64,000 nucleotides of DNA from Pseudodesulfovibrio sp. zrk46 (GCF_012516435.1 NZ_CP051216.1:684001-748000), one strand, 5' to 3'; positions 50,301 through 60,030 are shown, counted from the stretch's first letter. Program-made: numbers and translations. Notes: generated from the letters alone by a model not told the origin.

Positions 50301-50335
50301 AAAAAAAAGGCCGCCCCAAACGGGACGGCCTTTTC
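50301..50335. terminator. Terminator, right copy of the direct repeat
   Basis: AAGGCCGCCCC-AAAC-GGGACGGCCTT as at 49219-49251, then TTCTATTTCTATC. Serves lepB on the minus strand. Confidence 0.88.
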
Positions 50336-50354
50336 TATTTCTATCTCAACGATC

Positions 50355-50975
50355 CTAGTTGAAGATCGTTCCGATTCGATTGAAACGGATATCGGTGAGG
50401 GAGCCCCAGGACCAGTAGATGATCAGAGCCTTACCCACGATCTTTTCGCGCTTGACCGTTCCCCACCAGCGGGAGTCGAAGGAGCCTTCGCGGTTGTCAC
50501 CGAGCATGAAGTAGCGGCCTTCGGGGATGGTGTAGGGACCGAAATTGTCACGGATGGGCTGCATGTCTGCCTTGGTGTGGCGCACGTAGGGCTCATCCAG
50601 CGGCTCGCCGTTGATGTAGACCACCTTGTTCTTGATCTCCACGGTGTCGCCGGGCAGGCCGATGACGCGCTTGATGTAGTCCTTGGTCTCGTCCTCGGGG
50701 AACTTGAAGACCACGATATCGCCGCGCTCGGGGTCGCCCACCTTGTACAGCACTTTGCCGTCAGTGGTATCGAGCCAGACATTCGACGGCAGGCGCACGT
50801 CGTAGGCGAACTTGGTCACCAACAGGTGGTCGCCGATCTGGAGGGTATCCAGCATGGAGCCGGACGGAATCTTGAATGCCTGTACGATGAAGGCGCGAAT
50901 GACAAAGGCCAGCAGCAAGGCCACAACTACGGCCTCGATGGTGTCCCGGAACTGTTTCATGGAATCATGTGTCAT
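50355..50975 (-). CDS. lepB: Signal peptidase I
   Basis: 206 residues from MTHDSMKQFRDTIEAVVVAL. One membrane segment, the catalytic serine in FKIPSGSMLDTLQIGDHLLV, the lysine in DETKDYIKRVIGLPGD, and the GDNREGSFDSRWWG box. Cleaves signal peptides at the outer face of the cytoplasmic membrane. Same strand as lepA, in the lepA-lepB order common in bacteria, but about 300 bases of repeat-rich DNA separate them. Confidence 0.96.
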   Translation of the reverse strand: MTHDSMKQFRDTIEAVVVALLLAFVIRAFIVQAFKIPSGSMLDTLQIGDHLLVTKFAYDVRLPSNVWLDTTDGKVLYKVGDPERGDIVVFKFPEDETKDYIKRVIGLPGDTVEIKNKVVYINGEPLDEPYVRHTKADMQPIRDNFGPYTIPEGRYFMLGDNREGSFDSRWWGTVKREKIVGKALIIYWSWGSLTDIRFNRIGTIFN

Positions 50976-51009
50976 GTATATATGTCCTAAAATCAGATGA
51001 ATAAAATCA

Positions 51010-51275
51010 GAGTCGGAGGTCGCCTTCGGCTCCATTGTCAGATGACGTCGCCTCCGGCGGCCAAAGGGCTATACCCTTTGGAATCCCTTTCGTGCCTTTG
51101 GCGTGGGCCAGTCTATGCTTATACTCAGTTAAATCAAGTTCCCATTTTTTTTGCACACACCCCACCCTCGAGCGAAGCGAGCTACAAAAAGTTTATGAGG
51201 GTGTCGGGAACCCTTTACAAAGGGTTCCTGACCCGTCGGAGACGCCCGTCCGGCGAGGACCCGCCGGAGGCTTCT
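51010..51275 (-). repeat. Hairpin repeat family 3 and related fragments between lepB and lepA
   Basis: Holds an inverted copy of CGAGCGAAGCGAG, GGGTGTCGGGAACCCTTTAC, AAAGGGTTCCTGACCCGTCG, GACGCCC and GGCGAGG...GCCGGAGGC, plus a fragment GTCGCCTTCGGCTCC of the composite repeat. The final GGAGGC is two bases past the lepA stop region. No gene seen. Confidence 0.7.
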
Positions 51276-51276
51276 C

Positions 51277-53082
51277 TTATTCCTCGTCTGCCTTCAAGAC
51301 AGAGAGGAATGCTTCCTGCGGGATCTCGACGTTGCCCATGCGACGCATGCGCTTCTTACCTTCCTTCTGTTTCTCGAGCAGCTTGCGCTTACGAGAAATA
51401 TCACCACCGTAACACTTGGCGGTAACGTCCTTGCGGAAGGGTGCGTTGCGCTCCTTGGCAATGATCTTGTTGCCGATGGCGGCCTGAATCACGACCTCGA
51501 ACATCTGGCGCGGGATGGAGCGCTTCAGCTTGAGGGCGAGAGAACGACCGATGCGCTGCGAGTTCTCACGGTGCACGATGCAGGAGAAGGCATCCACGGG
51601 ATCGCCGTTGATCAGGATGTCGAGACGCACGAGGTCGGCGTCGCGGTAATCGATGATCTCGTAATCGAGGCTGGCGTAGCCCTTGGTGGAAGACTTCAGC
51701 TTGTCGAAGAAATCGTACATGACCTCGGCGAAAGGCATCTCGTAGGTGATGACCACGCGGTTTTCGGTGATGTACGCCATGTCCTTCTGAATGCCGCGTT
51801 TCTCTTCGCAGAGGGCGAGCACCGCACCAACGAACTCGTTGGGCACGTGCACTTCGAGGCGCACGAAAGGCTCGCTGATGCGACCGATCTTGGTCGGATC
51901 AGGCAGCTTGGACGGGTTGTCGATGGTCAGGACTTCGCCCTGCACGTCCTCCACCTCGTAAATAACCGAGGGGGCGGTGGTGATGAGCTTGGCCTCGAAT
52001 TCGCGCTCCAGACGCTCCTGAATGATCTCGATGTGGAGCAGACCGAGGAAGCCGCAACGGAAGCCGAAGCCGAGCGCCTGAGAAGTCTCGGGCTCGTAGC
52101 TGAAGGCGGCGTCGTTGAGCTGGAGCTTTTCCAGCGCGGCCTTGAGAGTTTCGTACTCACTCGGCTCCACCGGATAGAGACCGGAGAAGACCATGGGCTT
52201 GACCGGCTTGAAGCCGGGGTACGGCTCGGTCACCGGACGGGCAGCATGGGTGATGGTATCGCCCACGGGCGCATCGCCCAGCTCTTTCATGGAGGCGCAG
52301 AGGAATCCAACCTCGCCGGGCCCCATGGACTTGATGTCCACGGCCTCAGGCATGAACGCACCGAGTCGAGTGACTTCGAAGTCCTTGCCGGAGGAAAAAA
52401 TTCTGATCATGTCTTTCTTCTTCAGCGTACCGTCGAGGATACGGAAGAGCACGACCACACCCTGATAGGAGTCGTACCAGGAGTCGAAGATCAGGGCCTT
52501 GAGCGGCGCGTCCGGATCGCCCTTGGGCGGCGGCAGCATGTGAATGACTGCGTCCACGACATCCTGCACGTTCAGGCCGGTCTTGGCAGAAACGGAGATG
52601 GGGTTGGAGCAGTCCAGCCCGATGACCTCTTCGATCTCGTGGCTGATGCGTTCCGGATCGGCGCTGGGCAGGTCGATCTTGTTCAGGACCGGGATGACCT
52701 CCAGGTCGTTGTCCAGCGCGAGGTACACGTTGGCCAGCGTCTGGGCCTCAACGCCCTGGGTGGAGTCGACCACCAGCAGCGCGCCCTCGCAGGACGACAG
52801 CGAACGGGACACCTCGTAGGAGAAGTCCACGTGGCCGGGCGTATCAATAAGGTTCAGAATGTATTTCTCGCCGTCGCTATCGGTGTACGGAATACGTACG
52901 GTCTGGGCCTTGATGGTGATGCCGCGTTCTCGTTCCAGTTCCATTTTGTCGAGGTACTGGTCTTTCTTGTCTCGGTCGCCGACCATGCCGGTCAGTTCGA
53001 GGATGCGGTCCGCCAAGGTCGACTTGCCGTGGTCGATATGGGCGATGATGCTGAAATTGCGGATTTTATCTATTTTGCTCAT
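51277..53082 (-). CDS. lepA: Elongation factor 4 (LepA)
   Basis: 601 residues from [22 protein letters not shown], normal length. G1 [10 protein letters not shown]2 [16 protein letters not shown]3 [17 protein letters not shown]4 [13 protein letters not shown] and the LepA-specific C-terminal region ([38 protein letters not shown]). Ribosome-associated GTPase promoting back-translocation or initiation quality. Start three codons downstream of the first ATG. Confidence 0.98.
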   Translation of the reverse strand: MSKIDKIRNFSIIAHIDHGKSTLADRILELTGMVGDRDKKDQYLDKMELERERGITIKAQTVRIPYTDSDGEKYILNLIDTPGHVDFSYEVSRSLSSCEGALLVVDSTQGVEAQTLANVYLALDNDLEVIPVLNKIDLPSADPERISHEIEEVIGLDCSNPISVSAKTGLNVQDVVDAVIHMLPPPKGDPDAPLKALIFDSWYDSYQGVVVLFRILDGTLKKKDMIRIFSSGKDFEVTRLGAFMPEAVDIKSMGPGEVGFLCASMKELGDAPVGDTITHAARPVTEPYPGFKPVKPMVFSGLYPVEPSEYETLKAALEKLQLNDAAFSYEPETSQALGFGFRCGFLGLLHIEIIQERLEREFEAKLITTAPSVIYEVEDVQGEVLTIDNPSKLPDPTKIGRISEPFVRLEVHVPNEFVGAVLALCEEKRGIQKDMAYITENRVVITYEMPFAEVMYDFFDKLKSSTKGYASLDYEIIDYRDADLVRLDILINGDPVDAFSCIVHRENSQRIGRSLALKLKRSIPRQMFEVVIQAAIGNKIIAKERNAPFRKDVTAKCYGGDISRKRKLLEKQKEGKKRMRRMGNVEIPQEAFLSVLKADEE

Positions 53083-53231
53083 AGTTCTCATAGCTAAGAG
53101 GTTTCATGTCATAGGCAATACGGTAAGACCCCATCGCCGGGCATGTGGAGTGGGTTGTAAAGGATTTGGGGGTGGTTGTCTAATATATATGGGCGAGCTT
53201 ATGAAGCCATGATTGCATAAAAGCCGCACTG

Positions 53232-53278
53232 ACAAAGAAGGCCTCCCACTGAATACACCAGCGAAAGGCCTTCTTTGT
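53232..53278. terminator. Terminator-like inverted repeat upstream of lepA
   Basis: ACAAAGAAGGCCT and AGGCCTTCTTTGT pair perfectly (13 bp) around a 21-nt loop, 18 bases after the stop codon of the VPLPA-CTERM gene. Confidence 0.75.
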
Positions 53279-53295
53279 AATCGGAGGGAAAAGCT

Positions 53296-53796
53296 CTACG
53301 CCGTAGCTTTCCGGCGAAGGCCGACGAGTCCGACAAGGCCGGACCCCAGCAGCCAGACAGCACCGGGGAGAGGAGTCGGTGAAGTTCGTTCTTCCAACGA
53401 GTTGAATCCACTTGCACTCTTCAGAAATCCCAATTGTGTAGACAGATACATGGGGCCAGCATAATTTTGAAACACAGCAGCATCCATAGCACCGCTAATC
53501 AAAGGCTCTGGTGTGTAAAGGTAAAAATATGACATGTCGTCAATGGCTACCAAAAGGTCGGTGAAAACGTATTCCAGCTGCATGATGCCAGTGTTAACCG
53601 ATATTCCTCCGAATATGGAGCCATCACTATCAATGTCTGGAGAGTCTGTTACCCAGCCGGTAAAAGGAGCAGAAATCGGGTTTGTTTCATACTCTGTAAA
53701 CGTCCCAGAGAAATCATAAATTGTAGCGTGTGCGCTCCCTACCATGGACATCACGACAGCCAGCGACATAACAATCCGAACCAGTGACATTTTCAT
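53296..53796 (-). CDS. VPLPA-CTERM exosortase-target protein 1
   Basis: 166 residues from ATG 53794-53796 (AGGAG upstream). A signal peptide (VMSLAVVMSMVGSAHA) leads into a beta-rich body. The C terminus is SPTPLPGAVWLLGSGLVGLV, then GLRRKATA: motif, hydrophobic segment, basic tail, as in VPLPA/PEP-CTERM exosortase substrates. The product is exported and probably anchored or processed at the surface. No exosortase gene is in the window. Confidence 0.85.
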   Translation of the reverse strand: MKMSLVRIVMSLAVVMSMVGSAHATIYDFSGTFTEYETNPISAPFTGWVTDSPDIDSDGSIFGGISVNTGIMQLEYVFTDLLVAIDDMSYFYLYTPEPLISGAMDAAVFQNYAGPMYLSTQLGFLKSASGFNSLEERTSPTPLPGAVWLLGSGLVGLVGLRRKATA

Positions 53797-53835
53797 CTAC
53801 ATATCTCCTGAACAATCAACACAAAGTTGCAGCGA

Positions 53836-54399
53836 TTACGCGTTCATCTTCCGACGCAAACCCACGAGTCCGACAAGGCCGGACCCCAGCAGCCAGACAG
53901 CGCCGGGGAGAGGAGTCGGAGCCGGGGCGTCTGCCGAGGTCACGACGATGTCGATGTCTGCATCCAAAATATTACCCGGACCTATACCATACATAAATTC
54001 ATATATAGTCCCAGTGTAAAGAGGCTCTAAATCGTCAACATTGGAGAAGCTCTCAAGCCCATATGTAGTAGGCCAGTAATGATCGACCAGCTTTACCATA
54101 CCATCAATCATTAGTGTCGAAGTCGCACTAGAAACACCAGCTACTGTAACAAACTGAGAAAAACTCACATCCACAAGGCGCTCGATATCTCTCCCATAAT
54201 CAGAGAAAATCGTCAGCGCCCCACGAAACATGATATATTCCTGTAAATTGGTCGCATCTAAGGAAACCCCGTTATCGATGCTCCTGCTTGAAAAGATTCC
54301 GCTATTAAGAGAGTTCCCCGAGAACTCAATATAGTAGGCCTGCGCAGAGCACGGGATTGCCAGAATGACAGCAACGATGAGTGTGTAGACGAGCTTCAT
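53836..54399 (-). CDS. VPLPA-CTERM exosortase-target protein 2
   Basis: 187 residues. Signal peptide (LIVAVILAIPCSAQAYYIEF), a beta-rich middle (SGNSLNSGIFSSRSIDNGVS) and the tail APTPLPGAVWLLGSGLVGLV, then GLRRKMNA. The body has no visible similarity to its neighbour, but the sorting signal is the same and even the DNA is nearly identical over about 55 bp. Probably a surface or matrix protein. Confidence 0.85.
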   Translation of the reverse strand: MKLVYTLIVAVILAIPCSAQAYYIEFSGNSLNSGIFSSRSIDNGVSLDATNLQEYIMFRGALTIFSDYGRDIERLVDVSFSQFVTVAGVSSATSTLMIDGMVKLVDHYWPTTYGLESFSNVDDLEPLYTGTIYEFMYGIGPGNILDADIDIVVTSADAPAPTPLPGAVWLLGSGLVGLVGLRRKMNA

Positions 54400-54540
54400 A
54401 AGTCCTCCGATAAAATTTTATCGACTTATGCATAAATCACACCCATTTTAATCTGCTGTGCAAAAACAGGTTGTTATTGAGGTTGCGTTGGGAATGGTGG
54501 CGGGGAGTGGGGATTTTTCTGGATTTATTGGACAATAGAG

Positions 54541-54812
54541 GAGGTCGGCCTTCGGCCTCCGATTATTGGAAGATTCCTGCCGGAGGCGTCCTGCGCGGAC
54601 GGCGGTTCTTTTTTGGCTGAGCCGCCCCAAAAAAGAACGAAAAAAGCGCGGCTTTTCTAGCTTGGCCGCCCGGCGTGAGCGGCTGAGAATCTGATCCAAA
54701 TAGAATGCCTTGAGCCGCGCTGCGCGACGTTCGTCGCTGCCCGATAACCTACGGCCATGGGCGGCATTCGATTTGGTCAGCTTCTAGGCCACTCTCTTGA
54801 GGGCTGGGAAAG
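54541..54812 (+). repeat. Composite two-hairpin repeat, copy D (left flank of IrrE/PIN cassette)
   Basis: Hairpin 1 is GGTTCTTTTTTGG with CCAAAAAAGAAC, in which two C-G pairs of copy A have become T-A. Hairpin 2 is CTGATCCAAATAGAATGCC with GGCATTCGATTTGGTCAG. Together with copy E, in opposite orientation, it encloses the next two genes. The inner end is GGTCAGCTTCTA. Confidence 0.85.
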
Positions 54813-54900
54813 TTGACCTGTTCTGAACTCAAATATTGACAACTTGTTATCAACAATAAAAATGTATAAGAATCTTAATAGACAGTTGAGGTGAGTCGAT

Positions 54901-55935
54901 TTGAATTCCAGAAAAGTAATAGCAGATAGACTCAATTTTGAGTTCTCCAAACGTAATTATTCATCACACGATGTCGCCAAACTTTGTGACATCGATGAGA
55001 TTCTTGTTGATAATTACCTAAACGCAAAAGCAGAACTCAAGGTTTCAGAATTAAAAGAAATCTGCTCATGCCTTAACTTCAATTTCCTTTATTTACTCAA
55101 ATCGAACTATCAACCGACTTCGGTCAGCTTTAGAAACATTGATTCCGAGGCCAAAACATTTGCATCAGGAATAGAGAACGCCTTTCACATTGTTAAAGAA
55201 CTGATCCCCAACATCAACGAATCAAAAATCAAGCCACAGAAAAACTATCCAACTGAATGGCTAGAACTTATCGTTATTGCAAGGAATCACGTTAATGCAG
55301 TAAAAAAAGAATACAACAATTCGTTAAGTTGGGCATGCACGATGCTCAATGTTACTTTCTTCACTTCCAAATCTGATATTGATGTAGACGGTTTTTATCT
55401 TACTGATAATTCGAAAAATGCAATATACATAAATACAAACTATCCACCGTGCAGAATACGTTTCACCATCGCACATGAGTTGTCACACCTATTATTCGAC
55501 CATGACGCCGCAGTCAGCTCCGACAACCTGAAGTTCAATCCATATTCAAAGAATATTGACAAGAAAGATATTCCTGAATTCCTTGCAACAAAGTTTGCTC
55601 AATTCTTTTTGATTCCATTTGAAAAGGCTAATCGTTGGGCCATGCAGTGGCCTAATAATATTGACCTCGATGATGTACAAAGAACTATCTTTGAGAACAA
55701 AACCAGTGTTGATGTAGCTATCAATGCTTTATATGATTTATTGTACATTTCTGGAAAAACAGAACAATACAAGAACATCAAAGAGAAACTTTCTCACCTT
55801 TACTCAAGTAGTGACGATGACATCTTAACTCTTCTAAAACGGAACAAACAAAGATTTTCTAATATCATTAGTGACAATAAAGACTCTTTCTCAGAATCTG
55901 TCTATTCTCGTATTGAATCTGAACTTGAGCTATGA
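54901..55935 (+). CDS. ImmA/IrrE-type zinc peptidase with helix-turn-helix
   Basis: 344 residues from TTG 54901 (GAGGTGAG upstream). The N terminus is a helix-turn-helix-like region (SSHDVAKLCDIDEILVDNYL). The peptidase motif is IAHELSHLLFDHD (HExxH with a following D/E). IrrE/ImmA proteins cleave repressors or act in toxin-antitoxin and mobile-element control. AT-rich relative to the core genes. It overlaps the next gene by four bases. The target is probably cassette-encoded or chromosomal; unknown. Confidence 0.85.
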   Translation: MNSRKVIADRLNFEFSKRNYSSHDVAKLCDIDEILVDNYLNAKAELKVSELKEICSCLNFNFLYLLKSNYQPTSVSFRNIDSEAKTFASGIENAFHIVKELIPNINESKIKPQKNYPTEWLELIVIARNHVNAVKKEYNNSLSWACTMLNVTFFTSKSDIDVDGFYLTDNSKNAIYINTNYPPCRIRFTIAHELSHLLFDHDAAVSSDNLKFNPYSKNIDKKDIPEFLATKFAQFFLIPFEKANRWAMQWPNNIDLDDVQRTIFENKTSVDVAINALYDLLYISGKTEQYKNIKEKLSHLYSSSDDDILTLLKRNKQRFSNIISDNKDSFSESVYSRIESELEL

Positions 55936-56525
55936 CTATGACAACAGAACACTTCTTAGACTCTTCTTTTGTTTCCCAGCTGTATAGAGTAGACGATACT
56001 TGTGAACTGCTAGCATGGATTCCCACATTATTAGAAAAAGAATGTTTAGTTTCAACGGACCAGTTTTACAAAGGAAAATGTAATCAATCAGATCACTACT
56101 GTGCTGTTTTAGAAGATAAAGTTTCTGAGGAAGATGCAATCGACTTTTGGATCAATTGCAATGATCAAGTTCAACTTGAGCGAATCTATGATGTCGACTC
56201 AAAGACGGGTGACATCTATGACTTATTAGCAGTGGCCTATGCAGCACAAACGACATGTGAAATTTTTAGCTGTGACAGAAGACTCTTAATAGTCTGCAAA
56301 CAAATGACTGTTCCTCATAAGTGCTTTAAGTCAGTCATGTGTGATCTAGATAGCAAAGAAGACCTTTTCTCTAATGACCACTTCGAACTCTGTAAGATGC
56401 ACGATCCGAAAGGAGATGATCCATTCTTCCACTTTGCATCAAACACAAGATGCAAAGAATGCTGTAACAACATCTGCGTCTTCCCATTAATCCCTAGGCA
56501 TAGCATCAAACCACCAAAGCCTTAG
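55932..56525 (+). CDS. Putative PIN-like protein paired with the IrrE-type gene
   Basis: 197 residues; ATGA overlap with the preceding stop. FLDSSFVSQLYRVDD and GDIYDLLAVAYAAQTTCEIF, then SCDRRLL, resemble the first and third acidic motifs of PIN-domain nucleases (D...E...D), but the match is loose and the Cys-rich C terminus (CKECCNNICV) is unusual. If PIN-like, the pair would be a toxin-type/peptidase operon. AT-rich like its partner. No second family is evident. Confidence 0.55.
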   Translation: MTMTTEHFLDSSFVSQLYRVDDTCELLAWIPTLLEKECLVSTDQFYKGKCNQSDHYCAVLEDKVSEEDAIDFWINCNDQVQLERIYDVDSKTGDIYDLLAVAYAAQTTCEIFSCDRRLLIVCKQMTVPHKCFKSVMCDLDSKEDLFSNDHFELCKMHDPKGDDPFFHFASNTRCKECCNNICVFPLIPRHSIKPPKP

Positions 56526-56772
56526 AAGCTGACCAATCGATGGAGCGACTCTTTCGAATCGTTACGAGCCATACGAGATCGCACACCATCGATTCGGGGA
56601 GCGGAGCCGATTGGATCAGATTCTTGGGCGTGGATGGCAGCGGCCAAGCTAGGGAAGCCGAGTTTCTTTGGTTCTTTCTTGGGGCGGCTCAGCCAAGAAA
56701 GAACCGCCGTCTGCGTAGGACGCCACCCGGCAGCGATGGTTCATCAATCGGAGCCGAAGGCGACCTCCTCTA
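56522..56772 (-). repeat. Composite two-hairpin repeat, copy E (inverted; right flank)
   Basis: Read on the minus strand: GAGGAGGTCGCCTTCGGCTC, then CCTACGCAGACGGCGGTTCT, the hairpin and CTGATCCAATC...GATTGGTCAG. It is inverted relative to copy D. TAGAAGCTGACC at its inner edge mirrors GGTCAGCTTCTA of copy D. Confidence 0.82.
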
Positions 56773-56786
56773 AATTCTTCCAACTA

Positions 56787-56815
56787 AAAAGGCCGCTCCA
56801 TCGGAGCGGCCTTTT
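56787..56815. terminator. Bidirectional terminator
   Basis: AAAAGGCCGCTCC-ATC-GGAGCGGCCTTTT. Ends the cobD-cobQ unit from the right. Confidence 0.88.
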
Positions 56816-56848
56816 CTTCTCTTCAATCAAATAAACCTAGCGTAGCGT

Positions 56849-59530
56849 CTACCCGCCAAACTGATAAAACAAACTCGCCTGTGTACAACACCCGCTGAAG
56901 CCGAGCGATTTATACACCGTTTCCATACACACGGCTTCCCTGACGACGCCCGCCAAGTGATCTAAGGCGTCTTCCAGATCGAAGCGCACCTGTACGTCCT
57001 CTAACGGCGACAGGCCTTTGTCCATTCGGAGCTGATCGATAAACCAGCGGCGGAATTCGTCGGCGTCGAACAGGCCGTGGAGGTAGGTTCCCCAGACGCG
57101 GCCGTCGGGGCGGGCAAAGCCGAGGGGATCGCCGCTGTTGTCGCGCAGGGCGATGCGGAGATTCTCGGACAGCGGTTTGGTTTCGCCGTGGTGGATTTCG
57201 TAGCCGTGGACCCGGCGGCCTGATTTGGAGTGCTGGCCCCAGGTGCGGGTGAGGGTCTTTTGCGGCAGCAGCGTGGTCTGGACCGGGAGCAGACCAAAGC
57301 CGTCCACGCGGGTGGTTTCGGACTCCAGCCCGTAGGGGTCGTCCACGATCTCGCCGAGCATTTGGAAGCCGCCGCAGATGCCGACCACCTTGGTTTTGTG
57401 GCCGCCATTGGACAGCTCGCGGATCACGGCGGCGATGCCGGAACCTTTCAGCGCCTTCATGTCCGGCACCGTGGATTTGGAACCGGGGATGATGATGGCG
57501 TCCGGCTTGCCGATATCATGGGCGTCGCTCACCACGCGGATGCGCACATCCGGCTCGGCATGGAGCGGGTCGATGTCATTGAAATTCGATATGCGCGGCA
57601 GGTCGATGACCACGATATCCACGCACTCGTCCTCGGGCATCTTGCTGCCCTCGGGGCGGAATCCTTCCTTGAAGGAAACCGAATCCTCCTCGGGCAATCC
57701 AAGGGACTGGATGTACGGAATGGTGCCCATGACCGGCTTGCCCGTGTGCTCGAACATCTGCCCGAAGGCGGGGTCCAGCAGACTGGCGTCGCCCCGGAAG
57801 CGGTTGATGATAAACCCTTCCACAAGGTCGCGTTCCTGCGGGGTGAGCAGGTTCATGGTGCCGACAATGGAGGCGAACACGCCGCCGCGGTCGATATCGC
57901 CCGCCAGCAGCACGCGGGCGTCAGCATACTTGGCCATGGCCATGTTCACGATGTCATGGTGCTTGAGATTCACTTCGGCCGGGCTGCCCGCGCCTTCCAG
58001 CACGATGATGTCATGCTCGTTGGCAAGGGAGTCGTAGGCGGTCTTGACCGCTTCCCACGCGCGCGGTTTGTAGCGCACGTATTCCTGCACCGACATGTTG
58101 CCCACGGGCTGGCCCATGACGATGACCTGCGAGCCCACATCCGAGCCGGGCTTGAGCAGCACCGGATTCATGCGCACATCAGGCTTGAGGCGACAGGCCA
58201 TGGCCTGCGTCACCTGCGCACGGCCCATCTCGCCGCCCGTATCCGTGACGAACGAGTTGAGCGACATGTTCTGCGCCTTGAACGGAGCCACCGAGTAGCC
58301 GTCCTGCAGGAAAATTCGACAAAAGGCCGCTGTCAGCACGGACTTGCCCGCGTTGGAGCTGGTGCCCTGCAGCATCAGCGCCGGGGTGCGTTTGGTGCGC
58401 TTGATGATGGGCGCGCGGGCCGTGCCGCTCACCGCTTCCATGGCATTGATGAGGCGCTCGTTGTCCTTCTCATTACGCACGGCCACGCGGAACCAGTTGT
58501 TGTCCAGCCCCTCGTAGTTGCCGCACAGACGGATGGCGATGTGGTGTTCGGCCAGCAGCCGTTCATAGAGTGGCACTGCATCCTGTCCGATGCGGTCCAC
58601 GCGGCAGAGCAGGTAGTTCGCCGTGCCGGGGAGCACCTTGATGCCCGGGATTTCGCGCAGTCCTGCCGCCAGATTTTCGCGCAGCAGCGCGGTCTGTTCG
58701 CGGGTGTATTTGCCATACTGCACATCGCGCAGGCAGCGTGCGCCCACCTTCTGGGCGAGCACGTTGACCGACCACGCGGGCATGGCCTGCTTGATCTTGA
58801 GGATGACGTCCGGGTCCGCGAAAGCCAGCCCCAGACGGATGCCGGGGATGGCGTAAAATTTGGTCATGGACAGGACCGTGATCACATTGGACGGCCTGTT
58901 TCTGATGAGGCGGTCCGTACCGTCAGGCAGGAAGTCCGCAAAGGATTCGTCCACGATGAAGCGGCACTTCGGGAACATCTCCGCCACTTCGCGCAGGTCG
59001 GCAGCGGAAAAGGTCGTGCCCGTGGGATTGTTCGGGCTGCACAAAAACACCAGCGACGGTGTGCGCAGCAGCGATCCCATGGCCGGGAAGTCCACGTGAA
59101 AGTCCTCGGTCATGGGCATTTCCACGGTCTTCACCCGGTGCGCCTTGCAAGCGCGCGCGTAATCCACATAGGCAGGCGAAGGAATGATGGCCTGTCCATA
59201 TCCGCCCAGTCCGGCGATGGTGAACAGCAGCTCCGATGCGCCGTTACCCGCGATCACCTGCGTAGGCCACACCTTGTAGACCTCGGATGCGGCCATGAGC
59301 AGGTCATGCGAATCCGGGTCCGGATAGGAGTCCACGCTCTGCAGCGCCTGCCCCACCACCTGCCCGAGCCACGGCGGCGGCCCCAGCGGATTCACATTGG
59401 CGGAGAAGTCGAGGATTTCCTCGGGAAGGCATCCGGCCATCTCGGCCATCTTGCGCAAGTTGCCACCATGGGCGAACTTCTGCTCATCCAATACATCAGG
59501 AATGCCTGCAAAAACGGATTGCTTGACCAT
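56849..59530 (-). CDS. cobQ: CobD-CobQ fusion (threonine-phosphate decarboxylase / cobyric acid synthase)
   Basis: 893 residues from ATG 59528-59530 (a TTG five codons earlier is also open). Residues about 15-370 are a PLP aminotransferase-fold Cob[45 protein letters not shown] with the PLP Lys. Residues about 385-890 are Cob[50 protein letters not shown], and the GATase C domain with [12 protein letters not shown] (nucleophile Cys). The fusion couples aminopropanol-phosphate supply to amidation of the corrin ring, in the anaerobic cobalamin route. Confidence 0.93.
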   Translation of the reverse strand: MVKQSVFAGIPDVLDEQKFAHGGNLRKMAEMAGCLPEEILDFSANVNPLGPPPWLGQVVGQALQSVDSYPDPDSHDLLMAASEVYKVWPTQVIAGNGASELLFTIAGLGGYGQAIIPSPAYVDYARACKAHRVKTVEMPMTEDFHVDFPAMGSLLRTPSLVFLCSPNNPTGTTFSAADLREVAEMFPKCRFIVDESFADFLPDGTDRLIRNRPSNVITVLSMTKFYAIPGIRLGLAFADPDVILKIKQAMPAWSVNVLAQKVGARCLRDVQYGKYTREQTALLRENLAAGLREIPGIKVLPGTANYLLCRVDRIGQDAVPLYERLLAEHHIAIRLCGNYEGLDNNWFRVAVRNEKDNERLINAMEAVSGTARAPIIKRTKRTPALMLQGTSSNAGKSVLTAAFCRIFLQDGYSVAPFKAQNMSLNSFVTDTGGEMGRAQVTQAMACRLKPDVRMNPVLLKPGSDVGSQVIVMGQPVGNMSVQEYVRYKPRAWEAVKTAYDSLANEHDIIVLEGAGSPAEVNLKHHDIVNMAMAKYADARVLLAGDIDRGGVFASIVGTMNLLTPQERDLVEGFIINRFRGDASLLDPAFGQMFEHTGKPVMGTIPYIQSLGLPEEDSVSFKEGFRPEGSKMPEDECVDIVVIDLPRISNFNDIDPLHAEPDVRIRVVSDAHDIGKPDAIIIPGSKSTVPDMKALKGSGIAAVIRELSNGGHKTKVVGICGGFQMLGEIVDDPYGLESETTRVDGFGLLPVQTTLLPQKTLTRTWGQHSKSGRRVHGYEIHHGETKPLSENLRIALRDNSGDPLGFARPDGRVWGTYLHGLFDADEFRRWFIDQLRMDKGLSPLEDVQVRFDLEDALDHLAGVVREAVCMETVYKSLGFSGCCTQASLFYQFGG

Positions 59531-59661
59531 ACGTAAAACTGCCAACCTCTTGAATTTAAGGGCCGAATTTTAGCCCTGCGAAAACAAGTCTAGAAAATGT
59601 CGAGACTCAAATCTCTTCTACGTCGAATACGGTTGGGAGACAAGGGAAAATAGAAGGAAGA

Positions 59662-59772
59662 TGCCTACGGCGTGCCCTCGCCGGGCGGGCGTCTCCGACG
59701 GGTCAGGAACCCTTTGTAAAGGGTTCCCGACACCCTCCTAAACTTTTTTGCGCTCGCTTCGCTCGGGGGGCC
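59662..59772 (+). repeat. Hairpin repeat family 3, full copy
   Basis: GCCTACGGCGTGCCCTCGCC, GGGCGGGCGTCTCCGACGGG, the hairpin GGAACCCTTTGTAAAGGGTT and TTTTTTGCGCTCGCTTCGCT. Same order as the copies near 29.6 and 51.2 kb. Confidence 0.75.
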
Positions 59773-59819
59773 ACTAATTACTTGGCTATCGCTCAATCCC
59801 CCTTCCCCAAAACGAAGCC

Positions 59820-60030
59820 CTGCACCAGCCCTTGATTCATAAGGCGGGAATCACACAAAAGCCGCGTTTCTTTGGTTCTTTCTTGGGGCGGCTCAGGCAG
59901 CCTCAGCCGTTGCCAAGTCTTCGAGGCTTACGGATGAGGACAGCAGAGATAGAAAGAACCGCCGTCCGCGCAGGACGCCCCCGGCAGGAATCTTGCCAGC
60001 AATCGGAGGCCGCAGGCCGACCTCAGCTCT
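59820..60030 (-). repeat. Composite repeat, copy F (inverted, second hairpin absent)
   Basis: On the minus strand: GAGGTCGGCCTGCGGCCTCC, CGGCGGTTCTTTCTATCTCT, the same 50-bp insert as copy C, then CCCAAGAAAGAACC, AAAGAAACGCGGCTTTTGTG and AAGGGCTGGTGCAGGGC. The second hairpin of other copies is missing. With the family-3 repeat at 59662-59772 it fills most of the 59.5-60.1 kb gap; the rest is plain. Confidence 0.8.

Noticed and set aside
51571-53097. 508-codon frame opposite lepA
   Set aside because: Antisense shadow of a universal gene.
57230-59536. 768-codon frame opposite cobD-cobQ
   Set aside because: Antisense shadow; low-complexity His/Arg/Gly composition and no family motif.
59531-59661. 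Cobalamin riboswitch upstream of cobD-cobQ
   Set aside because: No B12-box (GCCACTG-like) segment is present.
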